Shown: positions 1 to 6,544, counted from the first letter of the stretch. The stretch: DNA of 11,033 nt from Modestobacter sp. (GCA_025965635.1 JAOPWO010000067.1:1-11033); one strand, 5' to 3'. Translations and numbers: made by a program. The notes: generated from the letters alone by a model not told the origin.

Positions 1-23
1 TGGCCGGAGCCCGCCCCGCGGCC

Positions 24-485
24 GTGGCGCTGGCCTGGCTCGGTGGCGCCGCCGTCGTGCTCGGCGGAGTTGACCTGGCCAGCCACCGACTGCCCGACCG
101 GGTGGTCTTCCCCGCGGGAGCCGTCGGCGTGGCGGCGCTGCTGGCGGACGCCGCCGTCACCGGGTCGCTGCCGGAGCTGCTGCGCGCCGTCGCCGCCGCC
201 GGCCTGACCTTCGCCGTCGCCGCCGGTGCGGCCCTGCTCAGCCCCCGGGGTCTGGGCTTCGGCGACGTGAAGCTGCTGGCCCTGCTCGGGCTGGTGCTCG
301 GCTGGGCCGGCTGGGGCGTGCTCCTGGCCGGCGTGCTGTTCGGGCTGCTGCTCGGTGCGGCCGGCTCGCTGCTCCTGTTGGCCACCCGCCGGGCCGGGTG
401 GCGCTCCGCCGTCCCGTTCGGCCCGCCGCTGCTGGCCGGCGCCTACGCCGCGCTCGCGCTCGCCGGACCACTGCCCGTGCCGTGA
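24..485 (+). CDS. Prepilin peptidase, A24 family (possibly 5'-truncated by the window edge)
   Basis: This is an inner-membrane aspartic peptidase of the type IV prepilin peptidase family, which cleaves (and in long forms N-methylates) prepilin-like leader peptides. Both catalytic aspartate motifs are visible: D17 followed by R22-L-P-D25, and G78-F-G-D81-V-K. Hydrophobic stretches at about residues 1-16, 27-46, 55-76, 82-120 and 134-150 fit a multi-pass membrane protein. The protein is 153 residues from GTG 24, so it is the short form without the N-terminal methylase domain. The frame stays open from GTG 24 back to base 3, so the true start may lie outside the window. As I recall, a prepilin peptidase gene near aroE and aroC is a common actinobacterial arrangement, so aroE may lie upstream. 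Its substrate (Flp/Tad pilins or another pseudopilin) cannot be told from here. The family call is firm; the start is not. Confidence 0.85.
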   Translation: MALAWLGGAAVVLGGVDLASHRLPDRVVFPAGAVGVAALLADAAVTGSLPELLRAVAAAGLTFAVAAGAALLSPRGLGFGDVKLLALLGLVLGWAGWGVLLAGVLFGLLLGAAGSLLLLATRRAGWRSAVPFGPPLLAGAYAALALAGPLPVP

Positions 486-491
486 TCGAAC

Positions 492-548
492 GACCCCGGT
501 CCGGAGGCTCACCCCCGAGTTCGCGAGGGGGGGAGGGGGACCGGGGTC
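492..548 (+). terminator. Perfect 11-bp inverted repeat between prepilin peptidase and aroC
   Basis: GACCCCGGTCC (492-502) is exactly complemented by GGACCGGGGTC (538-548). The 35-nt interior contains a second possible pairing of a C-run (512-516) with a G-run (527-533). The structure starts 7 nt after the upstream stop codon and ends 23 nt before the aroC ATG. There is no T-tract, which is common for actinobacterial terminators. The likely role is to end the upstream transcript, but a 5' leader structure for aroC is also possible. Confidence 0.6.
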
Positions 549-558
549 CGTCGGCTTC

Positions 559-572
559 TAGGATCACCGGCA
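559..572 (+). promoter_or_regulatory. Candidate -10 element for a leaderless aroC transcript
   Basis: TAGGAT (559-564) fits the TANNNT -10 pattern of actinobacterial housekeeping promoters. It ends 7 nt before the A of the aroC ATG at 572, the geometry expected when transcription starts at the start codon. No convincing -35 is seen; that position falls in the preceding inverted repeat. An AGGA at 560-563 with 8-nt spacing could instead act as a weak ribosome binding site, so leaderless initiation is an inference. Confidence 0.4.
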
Positions 573-1774
573 TGTTGCGCTGGTTGACCGCAGGTGAGTC
601 CCACGGTCAGCAGCTCACCGCTGTGCTCGACGGGATGCCGGCCGGGGTGCAGGTGCAGACCGCCGACGTCGACGAGCAGCTGGCCCGACGTCGGCTGGGG
701 CACGGCCGCGGGGCCCGGATGAGCTTCGAGCAGGACGTCGTCAGTCTCACCGGCGGCGTGCGGCACGGCCGCACCCAGGGCGGCCCGATCGCGATCCAGG
801 TGGGCAACACCGAGTGGCCGAAGTGGTCGACGGTGATGGCCGCGGACCCGGTCGACGCCGAGGTGCTGGCCGGGCAGGCGCGCAACGCCCCGCTCACCCG
901 GCCCCGCCCCGGGCACGCCGACCTGGCCGGGATGCAGATGTACGGCTTCGACGACGCCCGGCCGGTCCTCGAGCGCGCCAGCGCGCGGGAGACCGCCGCC
1001 CGGGTCGCCCTGGGCACGGTCGCCCGCGCCTTCCTGCACCAGGTGCTCGGCGTCCGGGTGGTCAGCCACGTCGTCGGCATCGGGCCGGTCACCGTGCCCG
1101 CCGGGGTCCTGCCCGGGCCGGAGGACAACGACCTCATCGACGCCGACCCGGTGCGCTGCGCCGACCCGGCCACCAGCGAGCTGATGGTCGCCGAGGTCGA
1201 CGACGCCCGGAAGACCGGTGACACGCTGGGCGGCGTGATCGAGGTCGTGGTGCACGGACTGCCGCCGGGTCTGGGTAGCCACGTGCACTGGGACCGCCGG
1301 CTGGACTCCCGGCTGGCCGGCGCCCTGATGGGCGTCCAGTCGGTGAAGGCCGTCGAGGTCGGCGACGGGCTCGAGACCGCCCGCCGCCGTGGCTCGGTGG
1401 CCCATGACGAGATCCACCTCGACGGGAGCCGGTTCGTCCGCGCCACCGACCGGGCCGGGGGCATCGAGGGCGGCATGACCAACGGTGAGCCGCTCCGGGT
1501 CCGCGCGGCGATGAAGCCGATCAGCACCGTGCCCAAGGCGCTCGCGACGGTCGACGTGGCCACCGGCGAGGCCGCGGTCGCGATCAACCAGCGCAGCGAC
1601 GCCTGTGCCGTGCCCCGCGGCAGCGTGGTGATGGAGGCGATGGTGGCGCTGGTCCTGGCCGACGCGGTGCTGGAGAAGTTCGGCGGTGACTCGGTGACCG
1701 AGACGCGCCGCAACGTGCAGGGCTACCTCGACGCGCTGCCCGACCCGTCCCGACCCGTCACACCCCAGCGATGA
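572..1774 (+). CDS. aroC: Chorismate synthase
   Basis: This enzyme catalyses the last shikimate-pathway step, the FMN-dependent conversion of 5-enolpyruvylshikimate-3-phosphate to chorismate, in the cytosol. The three family signatures are present: G8-E-S-H11-G near the N-terminus, the stretch from E134 to about G148 containing S137-A-R-E-T, and R341-S-D-A-C-A-V-P near the C-terminus. RPGHAD, with H115, is also conserved. The product is 400 residues, the usual length for actinobacteria. I chose ATG 572 because MLRWLTAGESHG matches the family N-terminus; the frame is open further upstream, but that part translates to arginine-rich, non-homologous sequence. It is the first gene of the aro run, and its stop overlaps the aroK start (ATGA at 1771-1774). 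Confidence 0.97.
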   Translation: MLRWLTAGESHGQQLTAVLDGMPAGVQVQTADVDEQLARRRLGHGRGARMSFEQDVVSLTGGVRHGRTQGGPIAIQVGNTEWPKWSTVMAADPVDAEVLAGQARNAPLTRPRPGHADLAGMQMYGFDDARPVLERASARETAARVALGTVARAFLHQVLGVRVVSHVVGIGPVTVPAGVLPGPEDNDLIDADPVRCADPATSELMVAEVDDARKTGDTLGGVIEVVVHGLPPGLGSHVHWDRRLDSRLAGALMGVQSVKAVEVGDGLETARRRGSVAHDEIHLDGSRFVRATDRAGGIEGGMTNGEPLRVRAAMKPISTVPKALATVDVATGEAAVAINQRSDACAVPRGSVVMEAMVALVLADAVLEKFGGDSVTETRRNVQGYLDALPDPSRPVTPQR

Positions 1775-2304
1775 GCGGCCCGCTGCTGGTGCTGGTGGGT
1801 CCGCCGGCCTCGGGCAAGACCACGGTGGGCACCGGGGTCGCCGAGCTGCTGGGTGTGCCGTTCCGGGACACCGACGCCGACATCGAGGGCGACGTCGGGA
1901 CCACGATCGCCGACCTGTTCGTCGAGCGTGGTGAGCCGCACTTCCGGGCGCTGGAGGAGCAGGCCGTCGCCCGGGCACTCGCCGACCACCGGGGCGTGCT
2001 CGCCCTCGGTGGCGGCGCGGTGACCAGCGCCGCCACCCGCGCGCTGCTCGTCGCCCACGGCCGGGACGGCGGCTGCGTGGTGTGGCTGGACGTCGACCTG
2101 CGGTCGGCAGCCAGGCGGGTCGGCCTCTCCCGCGACCGACCGGTCCTCGGCGTCAACCCGCGGGCGATGCTGCGGCAGATGCTGGAGGCCCGCGCCCCGC
2201 TGTACAGGGAGGTCGCCACGCACACCGTGGCCACCGGCGGCCGCGAGCCCGGTGACGTGATCGCCGACGTCTCCGCGCTGGTGCACACCGTGCGGGGCGT
2301 GTGA
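1771..2304 (+). CDS. aroK: Shikimate kinase
   Basis: This enzyme phosphorylates shikimate at the 3-hydroxyl using ATP. The P-loop is G10-P-P-A-S-G-K16-T. The substrate-side residues of the family follow: D33-T-D35, the conserved G-E-P-H-F-R59 segment, and G80-G-G82. An SRDRP lid region and a late RAPLYREVA segment are also typical. The length is 177 residues, a single-domain kinase of normal size. The ATG shares four bases with the aroC stop and has no visible Shine-Dalgarno sequence, so translation is probably coupled to aroC. The stop TGA overlaps the aroB ATG by one base (TGATG). Confidence 0.96.
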   Translation: MSGPLLVLVGPPASGKTTVGTGVAELLGVPFRDTDADIEGDVGTTIADLFVERGEPHFRALEEQAVARALADHRGVLALGGGAVTSAATRALLVAHGRDGGCVVWLDVDLRSAARRVGLSRDRPVLGVNPRAMLRQMLEARAPLYREVATHTVATGGREPGDVIADVSALVHTVRGV

Positions 2305-3368
2305 TGGAGCGGATCACCGTGGCCGGTGACCGGCCCTACGACGTCCTCATCGGCCCGGGTGTGCAGTCCCAGCTGGGCCTGGTGCTCGACGGCACGGCCC
2401 GGGCGGTCGTGGTGCACAGCCGCTCGCTCGCGGCCGCGGCCGGCGCGGCGGTGGAGACGCTGCAGCAGGCGGGCGTCGCCGCCGAGGCGGTCGTGGTCCC
2501 CGACGGGGAGGCGGCGAAGACCGCCGAGGTGGCCGCCGGCGCCTGGGAGGCGTTCGGCCGGCTGGGCCTGACCCGCTCGGACGTCGTGGTGGGCGTCGGC
2601 GGGGGAGCGGTCACCGACCTGGCCGGGTTCCTCGCCGCGACCTGGCTGCGTGGCGTGCGGGTCGTGCAGGTGCCCACCAGCCTGCTGGGCATGGTCGACG
2701 CCGCGGTCGGCGGCAAGACCGGCATCAACACCGCCGCCGGGAAGAACCTGGTGGGCGCGTTCCACCCGCCGGCCGCCGTGCTGGCCGACACCGATGCACT
2801 CGCCGGGCTGCCCGCGCCGGAGTTCCGTGCCGGGCTGGGCGAGGTGGTCAAGTGCGGGTTCATCGCCGACCCGCGGGTGTTGGAGCTGCTGGAGGCCGAT
2901 CCCACCGGGCGGGCCGACACCACCGAGCTGATCACCCGCGCAGTGCAGGTCAAGGCGGACGCCGTCGGTGAGGATCTCTACGACACGGGCCGGCGGGAGT
3001 TCCTCAACTACGGGCACACCCTGGCCCACGCCATCGAGCGGGTCGAGGACTTCGGCTGGCGGCACGGCGAGGCGGTCGCCGTGGGGCTCGTGTTCGCCGC
3101 GGAACTGGCTGTCGCGGCCGGCCGGCTGTCCCGCGCCGAGGCGGACCGGCACCGCGATCTGATCGCGGCGGTGGGCCTGCCCACCACCTACCGCGGCGAC
3201 TGGTCCCGGCTGCAGTCGGTGATGCGGGTGGACAAGAAGGCCCGCGGCGCCTCGCTGCGCTTCGTCGTCCTCGACGGCATCGGCAACCCGACCATCCTCA
3301 CCGACCCCGACCAGGCCTGGCTCGACGCCGCCTGGGCGGCGGTCTCCAGCGAAGGGACAGCCCCGTGA
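2304..3368 (+). CDS. aroB: 3-Dehydroquinate synthase
   Basis: This NAD- and metal-dependent enzyme converts DAHP to 3-dehydroquinate, the second shikimate step. The glycine-rich NAD-binding motif is G97-V-G-G-G-A-V103. It is followed by the family blocks PTSLLGMVDAAVGGKTGIN and KNLVGAFHPP. Probable metal ligands are E180 (in GLGEVVK), H238 (in NYGHT) and H254 (in WRHGEA). The length is 354 residues, normal for the family. I chose ATG 2304, giving MERITV and a TGATG junction with aroK; GTG 2301, one codon earlier, is equally possible. Its stop overlaps the aroQ GTG (GTGA at 3365-3368). Confidence 0.96.
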   Translation: MERITVAGDRPYDVLIGPGVQSQLGLVLDGTARAVVVHSRSLAAAAGAAVETLQQAGVAAEAVVVPDGEAAKTAEVAAGAWEAFGRLGLTRSDVVVGVGGGAVTDLAGFLAATWLRGVRVVQVPTSLLGMVDAAVGGKTGINTAAGKNLVGAFHPPAAVLADTDALAGLPAPEFRAGLGEVVKCGFIADPRVLELLEADPTGRADTTELITRAVQVKADAVGEDLYDTGRREFLNYGHTLAHAIERVEDFGWRHGEAVAVGLVFAAELAVAAGRLSRAEADRHRDLIAAVGLPTTYRGDWSRLQSVMRVDKKARGASLRFVVLDGIGNPTILTDPDQAWLDAAWAAVSSEGTAP

Positions 3369-3796
3369 CCGTCCAGGTGATCAACGGGGCCAACCTCGGC
3401 CGGCTCGGCAAGCGCGAACCGGAGAAGTACGGCACGACCACGTACGCCGAGCTGGTGCAGCTGATCGGTGCCGCGGCCACCGACCTCGGGCTGGACGTCC
3501 AGGTGCGGCAGACCGACTCCGAGGCCGAGCTGCTCGGCTGGGTGTTCGACGCCGCCGACGCCGGCGACCCGGTCGTGATCAACCCCGGCGGGTGGTCGCA
3601 CACCTCGGTGGTGCTGCGCGACGCCCTGGCCGCGCTCACCTCGCCGCTGGTCGAGGTGCACATCACCAACATCCACGCCCGCGAGGCGTTCCGGCAGCAC
3701 TCCTACGTCTCCGGGGTCGCCGACGGCGTGATCGCCGGGCTCGGGGTGCAGGGGTACGAGCTCGCCCTGCGCTACGTGGCCGCGACGCTGTCATGA
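3365..3796 (+). CDS. aroQ: Type II 3-dehydroquinate dehydratase
   Basis: This enzyme dehydrates 3-dehydroquinate to 3-dehydroshikimate; type II enzymes are small and dodecameric. The 143-residue product has the expected active-site residues: R17 and Y22 in REPEKYG, N73 in NPGGWSHTS with H79, H99 in EVHITN, and R106 and R110 downstream. These align with the Mycobacterium tuberculosis enzyme at a constant offset of two. One departure is seen in the N-terminal strand-loop, which reads N7-G-A9-N-L-G where the family normally has N-G-P-N-L. Start GTG 3365 overlaps the aroB stop and is preceded by GAAGGGA at a 7-nt spacing, the clearest ribosome binding site in the aro run. Confidence 0.96.
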   Translation: MTVQVINGANLGRLGKREPEKYGTTTYAELVQLIGAAATDLGLDVQVRQTDSEAELLGWVFDAADAGDPVVINPGGWSHTSVVLRDALAALTSPLVEVHITNIHAREAFRQHSYVSGVADGVIAGLGVQGYELALRYVAATLS

Positions 3797-4899
3797 CGAT
3801 GGACCACGCCGGCCGACGGGACCGGCTCCGGACCGTCGCGGCCGGGGCCGGGCTGGACGCCGTCCTGGTCACCAACCTGCTCAACGTCCGGTACCTCACC
3901 GGGTTCACCGGCTCCAACGGCGCGCTCCTGCTGCGCGCCGACGGTGACGACGTCTTCGGCACCGACGGGCGTTACACCACCCAGGCCGGCTCGCAGGTGC
4001 CGGACCTGGAGCTGCTGGTCGACCGCGCGACGGTGTACGCGCTGGCCACCCGGGCAGCGCACCTGGGCACCGGCCGGCTCGGGTACGAGTCGCACGAGGT
4101 CACCGTCGACGGGTTCCGCGCGCTGGAGCGGGTGCTCGGGGAGGCGGCTCCCAGCGGTGCGGTGCCCGAGCTGGTGAGCATCCGGAGGGCCGTCGAGGCG
4201 CTGCGCGCGGTCAAGGACGACGCCGAGGTGGAGGCGTTGCGCCGGGCGTGCACGGTCGCCGACCGGGCCCTCGCCGAGCTCGCCGCCGAGGGGGCCCTGC
4301 GGCCGGGCCGCACCGAGCTCGACGTGGGCCGGGAGCTGGACGCCCGGATGCTGCAGCTGGGCGCCGGGGCGCCGTCCTTCGAGACGATCGTGGCGACCGG
4401 TGCGAACTCCGCGATCCCGCACCACCGGCCCGACGCCACGGTGCTGCGCGACGGCGACTTCCTGAAGCTCGACTTCGGCGCCACCGTCGACGGCTACCAC
4501 TCGGACATGACCCGCACGGTGGTGCTCGGGCACGCCGCGGACTGGCAGCGGGAGGTCTACGAGCTGGTCGCGGCCTCGCAGGCGGCCGGCCGGGCGGCGC
4601 TGGCGGTGGGCGCGGAGGTCCCCGCGGTGGACGCCGCGTCGCGCGACGTCATCGTCGCCGCCGGCCACGGCGAGCACTTCACCCACGGCCTCGGGCACGG
4701 CGTCGGCCTGGAGATCCACGAGGCTCCGGCCATCTCCGCGCTGGGCGCAGGTAGTCTGGCTGCTGGCATGGCCGTCACCGTGGAGCCAGGCGTCTACCTG
4801 CCGGGCCACGGCGGAGTCCGGATCGAGGACACGCTGATCGTCACGGATGGCGAGCCGGAGTTGTTGACCCTCACGAGCAAGGAACTGCTGGTCCTCTAG
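3793..4899 (+). CDS. pepQ: M24B family metallopeptidase (Xaa-Pro dipeptidase / aminopeptidase P-like)
   Basis: This is a cytosolic dinuclear-metal peptidase of the prolidase / aminopeptidase P type, acting on peptides with proline at the second position. An N-terminal creatinase-like domain (about residues 5-130, with LLNVRYLTGFTGSNG) precedes the pita-bread catalytic domain. All five metal ligands are visible: D227 and D238 (in DFGATVDGYHSDMTRT), H302 (in GHGVGLEIHE), E331 (in VEPGVYLPG) and E345 (in RIEDT). The length is 368 residues, like its mycobacterial counterpart. Start ATG 3793 overlaps the aroQ stop (ATGA); ATG 3799 is an alternative. The stop TAG directly abuts the efp ATG. The last 50 codons or so use unusually many A/T-ending codons. 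The exact substrate preference cannot be read from sequence. Confidence 0.93.
   Translation: MTMDHAGRRDRLRTVAAGAGLDAVLVTNLLNVRYLTGFTGSNGALLLRADGDDVFGTDGRYTTQAGSQVPDLELLVDRATVYALATRAAHLGTGRLGYESHEVTVDGFRALERVLGEAAPSGAVPELVSIRRAVEALRAVKDDAEVEALRRACTVADRALAELAAEGALRPGRTELDVGRELDARMLQLGAGAPSFETIVATGANSAIPHHRPDATVLRDGDFLKLDFGATVDGYHSDMTRTVVLGHAADWQREVYELVAASQAAGRAALAVGAEVPAVDAASRDVIVAAGHGEHFTHGLGHGVGLEIHEAPAISALGAGSLAAGMAVTVEPGVYLPGHGGVRIEDTLIVTDGEPELLTLTSKELLVL
4752..4757 (+). promoter_or_regulatory. Candidate internal promoter (-10) for efp within the 3' end of pepQ
   Basis: TAGTCT fits the actinobacterial -10 pattern TANNNT. It lies in a short run of otherwise rare codons for this genome (GGT AGT CTG GCT GCT) inside a GC-saturated gene. 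Transcription would start about 135 nt before the efp ATG. No clear -35 is visible. The call rests on motif plus local codon bias only. Confidence 0.3.
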
Positions 4900-5460
4900 A
4901 TGGCTACCACCAACGATCTCAAGAACGGCATCGTCCTGAACCTGGACGGTCAGCTGTGGACCGTGACCGACTTCCAGCACGTGAAGCCGGGCAAGGGTGG
5001 CGCCTTCGTGCGCACCACGCTCAAGAACGTCCTCTCCGGCAAGGTCGTCGACAAGACCTTCAACGCCGGCACCAAGGTCGAGACGGCGAACGTGGACAAG
5101 CGGTCGATGACCTACCTGTACAAGGACGGCGACGACTACGTCTTCATGGACGGCGACACGTTCGACCAGATCCCGGTGTCCGCCGCGACGCTCGGCGACG
5201 GTGCGAACTACCTGCTGGAGACCACCGAGGTGATCGTGGCCGTCCACGACCGCACCCCGCTGTACGTCGAGCTGCCCGTCGCCATGGAGCTCGTGGTCGA
5301 GCACACCGACCCGGGCCTGCAGGGCGACCGCTCCAACGGTGGCACCAAGCCCGCCACCCTGGAGACCGGTGCGCAGATCAACGTGCCGCTGTTCATCACC
5401 ACGGGCGAGAAGCTGAAGGTCGACACCCGCGACGGCCGCTACCTCGGCCGGGTCAGCTGA
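4900..5460 (+). CDS. efp: Translation elongation factor P
   Basis: EF-P binds between the ribosomal E and P sites and stimulates peptide bond formation at polyproline stalls. The 186-residue protein has the three-domain layout: a KOW-like domain I (about 1-62), an OB domain II (about 63-125) and an OB domain III (about 128-186). Domain III contains the family block from about T131 (TDPGLQGDRS) to G148. The loop that reaches the P-site tRNA is H27-V-K-P30-G-K32-G-G34. K32 is the tip lysine, and the residue after PGKG is glycine rather than the proline found in Streptomyces and mycobacterial EF-P as I recall them. The ATG abuts the pepQ stop (TAGATG). There is no Shine-Dalgarno at normal spacing; an AAGGA at 4879-4883 is 16 nt away. 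Confidence 0.97.
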   Translation: MATTNDLKNGIVLNLDGQLWTVTDFQHVKPGKGGAFVRTTLKNVLSGKVVDKTFNAGTKVETANVDKRSMTYLYKDGDDYVFMDGDTFDQIPVSAATLGDGANYLLETTEVIVAVHDRTPLYVELPVAMELVVEHTDPGLQGDRSNGGTKPATLETGAQINVPLFITTGEKLKVDTRDGRYLGRVS

Positions 5461-5467
5461 CCTCGGC

Positions 5468-5872
5468 GTGGCAGCCCGCACGAAGGCCCGCAAGCGCGCG
5501 GTCGACGTCCTCTACGAAGCCGATCTGCGCAGCGTCGACCCGCTGGTCGTGCTGCGGGACCGGATCGCCGACGGGATGCCGCCGGTCCCCGAGCACGCCG
5601 TCCGGCTGGTCGAGGGCGTCGTCGAGCAGTCCGCCCGGATCGACGAGCTGATCGAGGCCCACGCCTCCGGCTGGTCGCTGGACCGGCTGCCCGACGTGGA
5701 CCGGGCCGTCCTTCGGATGGCGGTGTACGAGCTGCTCTGGGTCGACGACGTCCCCGACGCCGTCGTCATCGACGAGGCGGTGGAGCTGGCCAAGAGCCTG
5801 TCCACCGACGACTCGCCGGCCTACGTGAACGGTGTGCTCGGCGGGATCGTCGCGGCGGAGATCCCCACCTAG
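5468..5872 (+). CDS. nusB: Transcription antitermination protein NusB
   Basis: NusB pairs with NusE (ribosomal protein S10), binds the boxA RNA of rRNA operons and supports processive antitermination with NusA and NusG. The protein is 134 residues, all-helical in the family. It has the typical arginine/lysine-rich N-terminus (ARTKARKRAVDVLYEADL), the central WSLDRLPDVDRAVLRMAVYEL block and the C-terminal FVNGVLG-type motif, here YVNGVLGGI. The start is GTG 5468, giving MAARTKARKRA; no ribosome binding site is evident, and it begins 7 nt after the efp stop, so coupling to efp is likely. It is the last gene of the run and is followed by a strong hairpin. Confidence 0.95.
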   Translation: MAARTKARKRAVDVLYEADLRSVDPLVVLRDRIADGMPPVPEHAVRLVEGVVEQSARIDELIEAHASGWSLDRLPDVDRAVLRMAVYELLWVDDVPDAVVIDEAVELAKSLSTDDSPAYVNGVLGGIVAAEIPT

Positions 5873-5876
5873 ACGT

Positions 5877-5935
5877 GGGCACGAACGCCACGAGCCCACC
5901 CTGGTGACCAGGGTGGGCTCGTCGCGTTCGTGCCC
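5877..5935. terminator. 59-nt near-perfect hairpin, likely bidirectional terminator between nusB and bldD
   Basis: The arms 5877-5905 and 5907-5935 are complementary over 29 positions with a single C-C mismatch (5889 against 5923). The outer 12 bp pair GGGCACGAACGC with GCGTTCGTGCCC. The start is 4 nt after the nusB stop. The site lies between convergent genes, so the same structure forms in both transcripts and could stop both. No T-tract follows on either strand. Confidence 0.8.
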
Positions 5936-5960
5936 GGGAACCGGCTCAGGCCGGCACGGC

Positions 5961-5979
5961 TCGTGGTCGTGGTCGTGGT
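5961..5979. repeat. Short tandem repeat (TCGTGG)3
   Basis: Three exact copies of the hexamer TCGTGG plus one extra T lie in the convergent nusB-bldD gap, beyond the stop codons of both genes. No function is evident. On the - strand it reads as a CCACGA repeat downstream of bldD. Confidence 0.6.
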
Positions 5980-5998
5980 GCGATCCGTCAGGATCGCA
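5979..5998 (-). terminator. Second hairpin just downstream of bldD
   Basis: TGCGATCC (5979-5986) and GGATCGCA (5991-5998) form a perfect 8-bp stem with a 4-nt loop. It begins 4 nt past the end of bldD in the direction of bldD transcription. The position suggests a bldD terminator or 3'-end stabiliser backing up the larger hairpin at 5877-5935. No T-run follows. Confidence 0.5.
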
Positions 5999-6001
5999 GT
6001 G

Positions 6002-6544
6002 TCACCGCGGAGCGCGGCGGCGGTCGCCCCATGCGGGCTCGTCGGCGTCGGAGTCGGCGTAGATGCTGCCGTCGGCGCCGGGGGAGAGCACACCCCACTC
6101 GATCAACCGGGTGGTCAGCTCGTCGGGGCTCATGTCGTAGATGATGGCCAGCGACTTGAGGTCCTCGGCGCGGATGGACAGCACCTTGCCGTTGTAGTCG
6201 TGCCGCTGGGCCTGGATCGTCGAGGCGTACCGGGCGAGCGGGCCGGCCTCGTCGGCGGGCAGCGAGCCCAGCGATTCCAGGTTCAGCACGATCTTGGTGC
6301 TCTTGGTCACTGCCGAGCTGGGCCGCGGGTCGGGCAGCAGCTCGGACACCGGCACGCCGTAGAAGACGGCCAGCTCGGAGAGCCGCTGGACGGTGACCGC
6401 ACGGTCGCCGCGCTCGTAGGAGCCGACCACGACAGCTTTCCAGCGGCCATGGGACTTGTCCTCGACACCCTGCAACGACAGCCCCTGCTGGTTGCGGATC
6501 GCCCGGAGGCGGGCGCCCAGCGCCCGGGAGTAGTCGGTGCTCAT
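6002..6544 (-). CDS. bldD: BldD, cyclic-di-GMP-responsive developmental transcription factor
   Basis: BldD is a DNA-binding repressor that in Streptomyces dimerises around tetrameric cyclic-di-GMP and holds back sporulation genes. The N-terminal helix-turn-helix domain (about residues 8-70, with GRWKAVVVGSYERGDRAVTV at 33-52) is nearly the same as in Streptomyces. The C-terminal domain holds the ligand signature RXD-X8-RXXD as R114-H-D116 and R125-A-E-D128, at the residue numbers known for Streptomyces BldD. This supports the ATG at 6544 over the in-frame GTG at 6556, which would add MSTS. The length is 180 residues, slightly longer than Streptomyces BldD because of an acidic then arginine-rich tail. 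No strong ribosome binding site is seen. The gene is monocistronic on the - strand. Geodermatophilaceae-like bacteria do not make aerial hyphae as Streptomyces does, so its targets here may differ (inference). Confidence 0.95.
   Translation of the reverse strand: MSTDYSRALGARLRAIRNQQGLSLQGVEDKSHGRWKAVVVGSYERGDRAVTVQRLSELAVFYGVPVSELLPDPRPSSAVTKSTKIVLNLESLGSLPADEAGPLARYASTIQAQRHDYNGKVLSIRAEDLKSLAIIYDMSPDELTTRLIEWGVLSPGADGSIYADSDADEPAWGDRRRAPR

Noticed and set aside
398..571. N-terminal extension of aroC upstream of ATG 572
   Set aside because: It would place 58 arginine-rich residues before the conserved MLRWLTAGESHG start and would run through the upstream gene and inverted repeat.
509..1978. 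Long open frames antisense to aroC (509-1978 and 607-1713, - strand)
   Set aside because: They lie opposite a firmly identified gene, and translate to histidine-, arginine- and alanine-rich low-complexity sequence with no domain. Such frames are usual in very GC-rich DNA.
3772..5493. 573-codon open frame on the - strand across pepQ and efp
   Set aside because: It spans three clear + strand genes. Its composition is the mirror of their codon bias and no family motif is visible.
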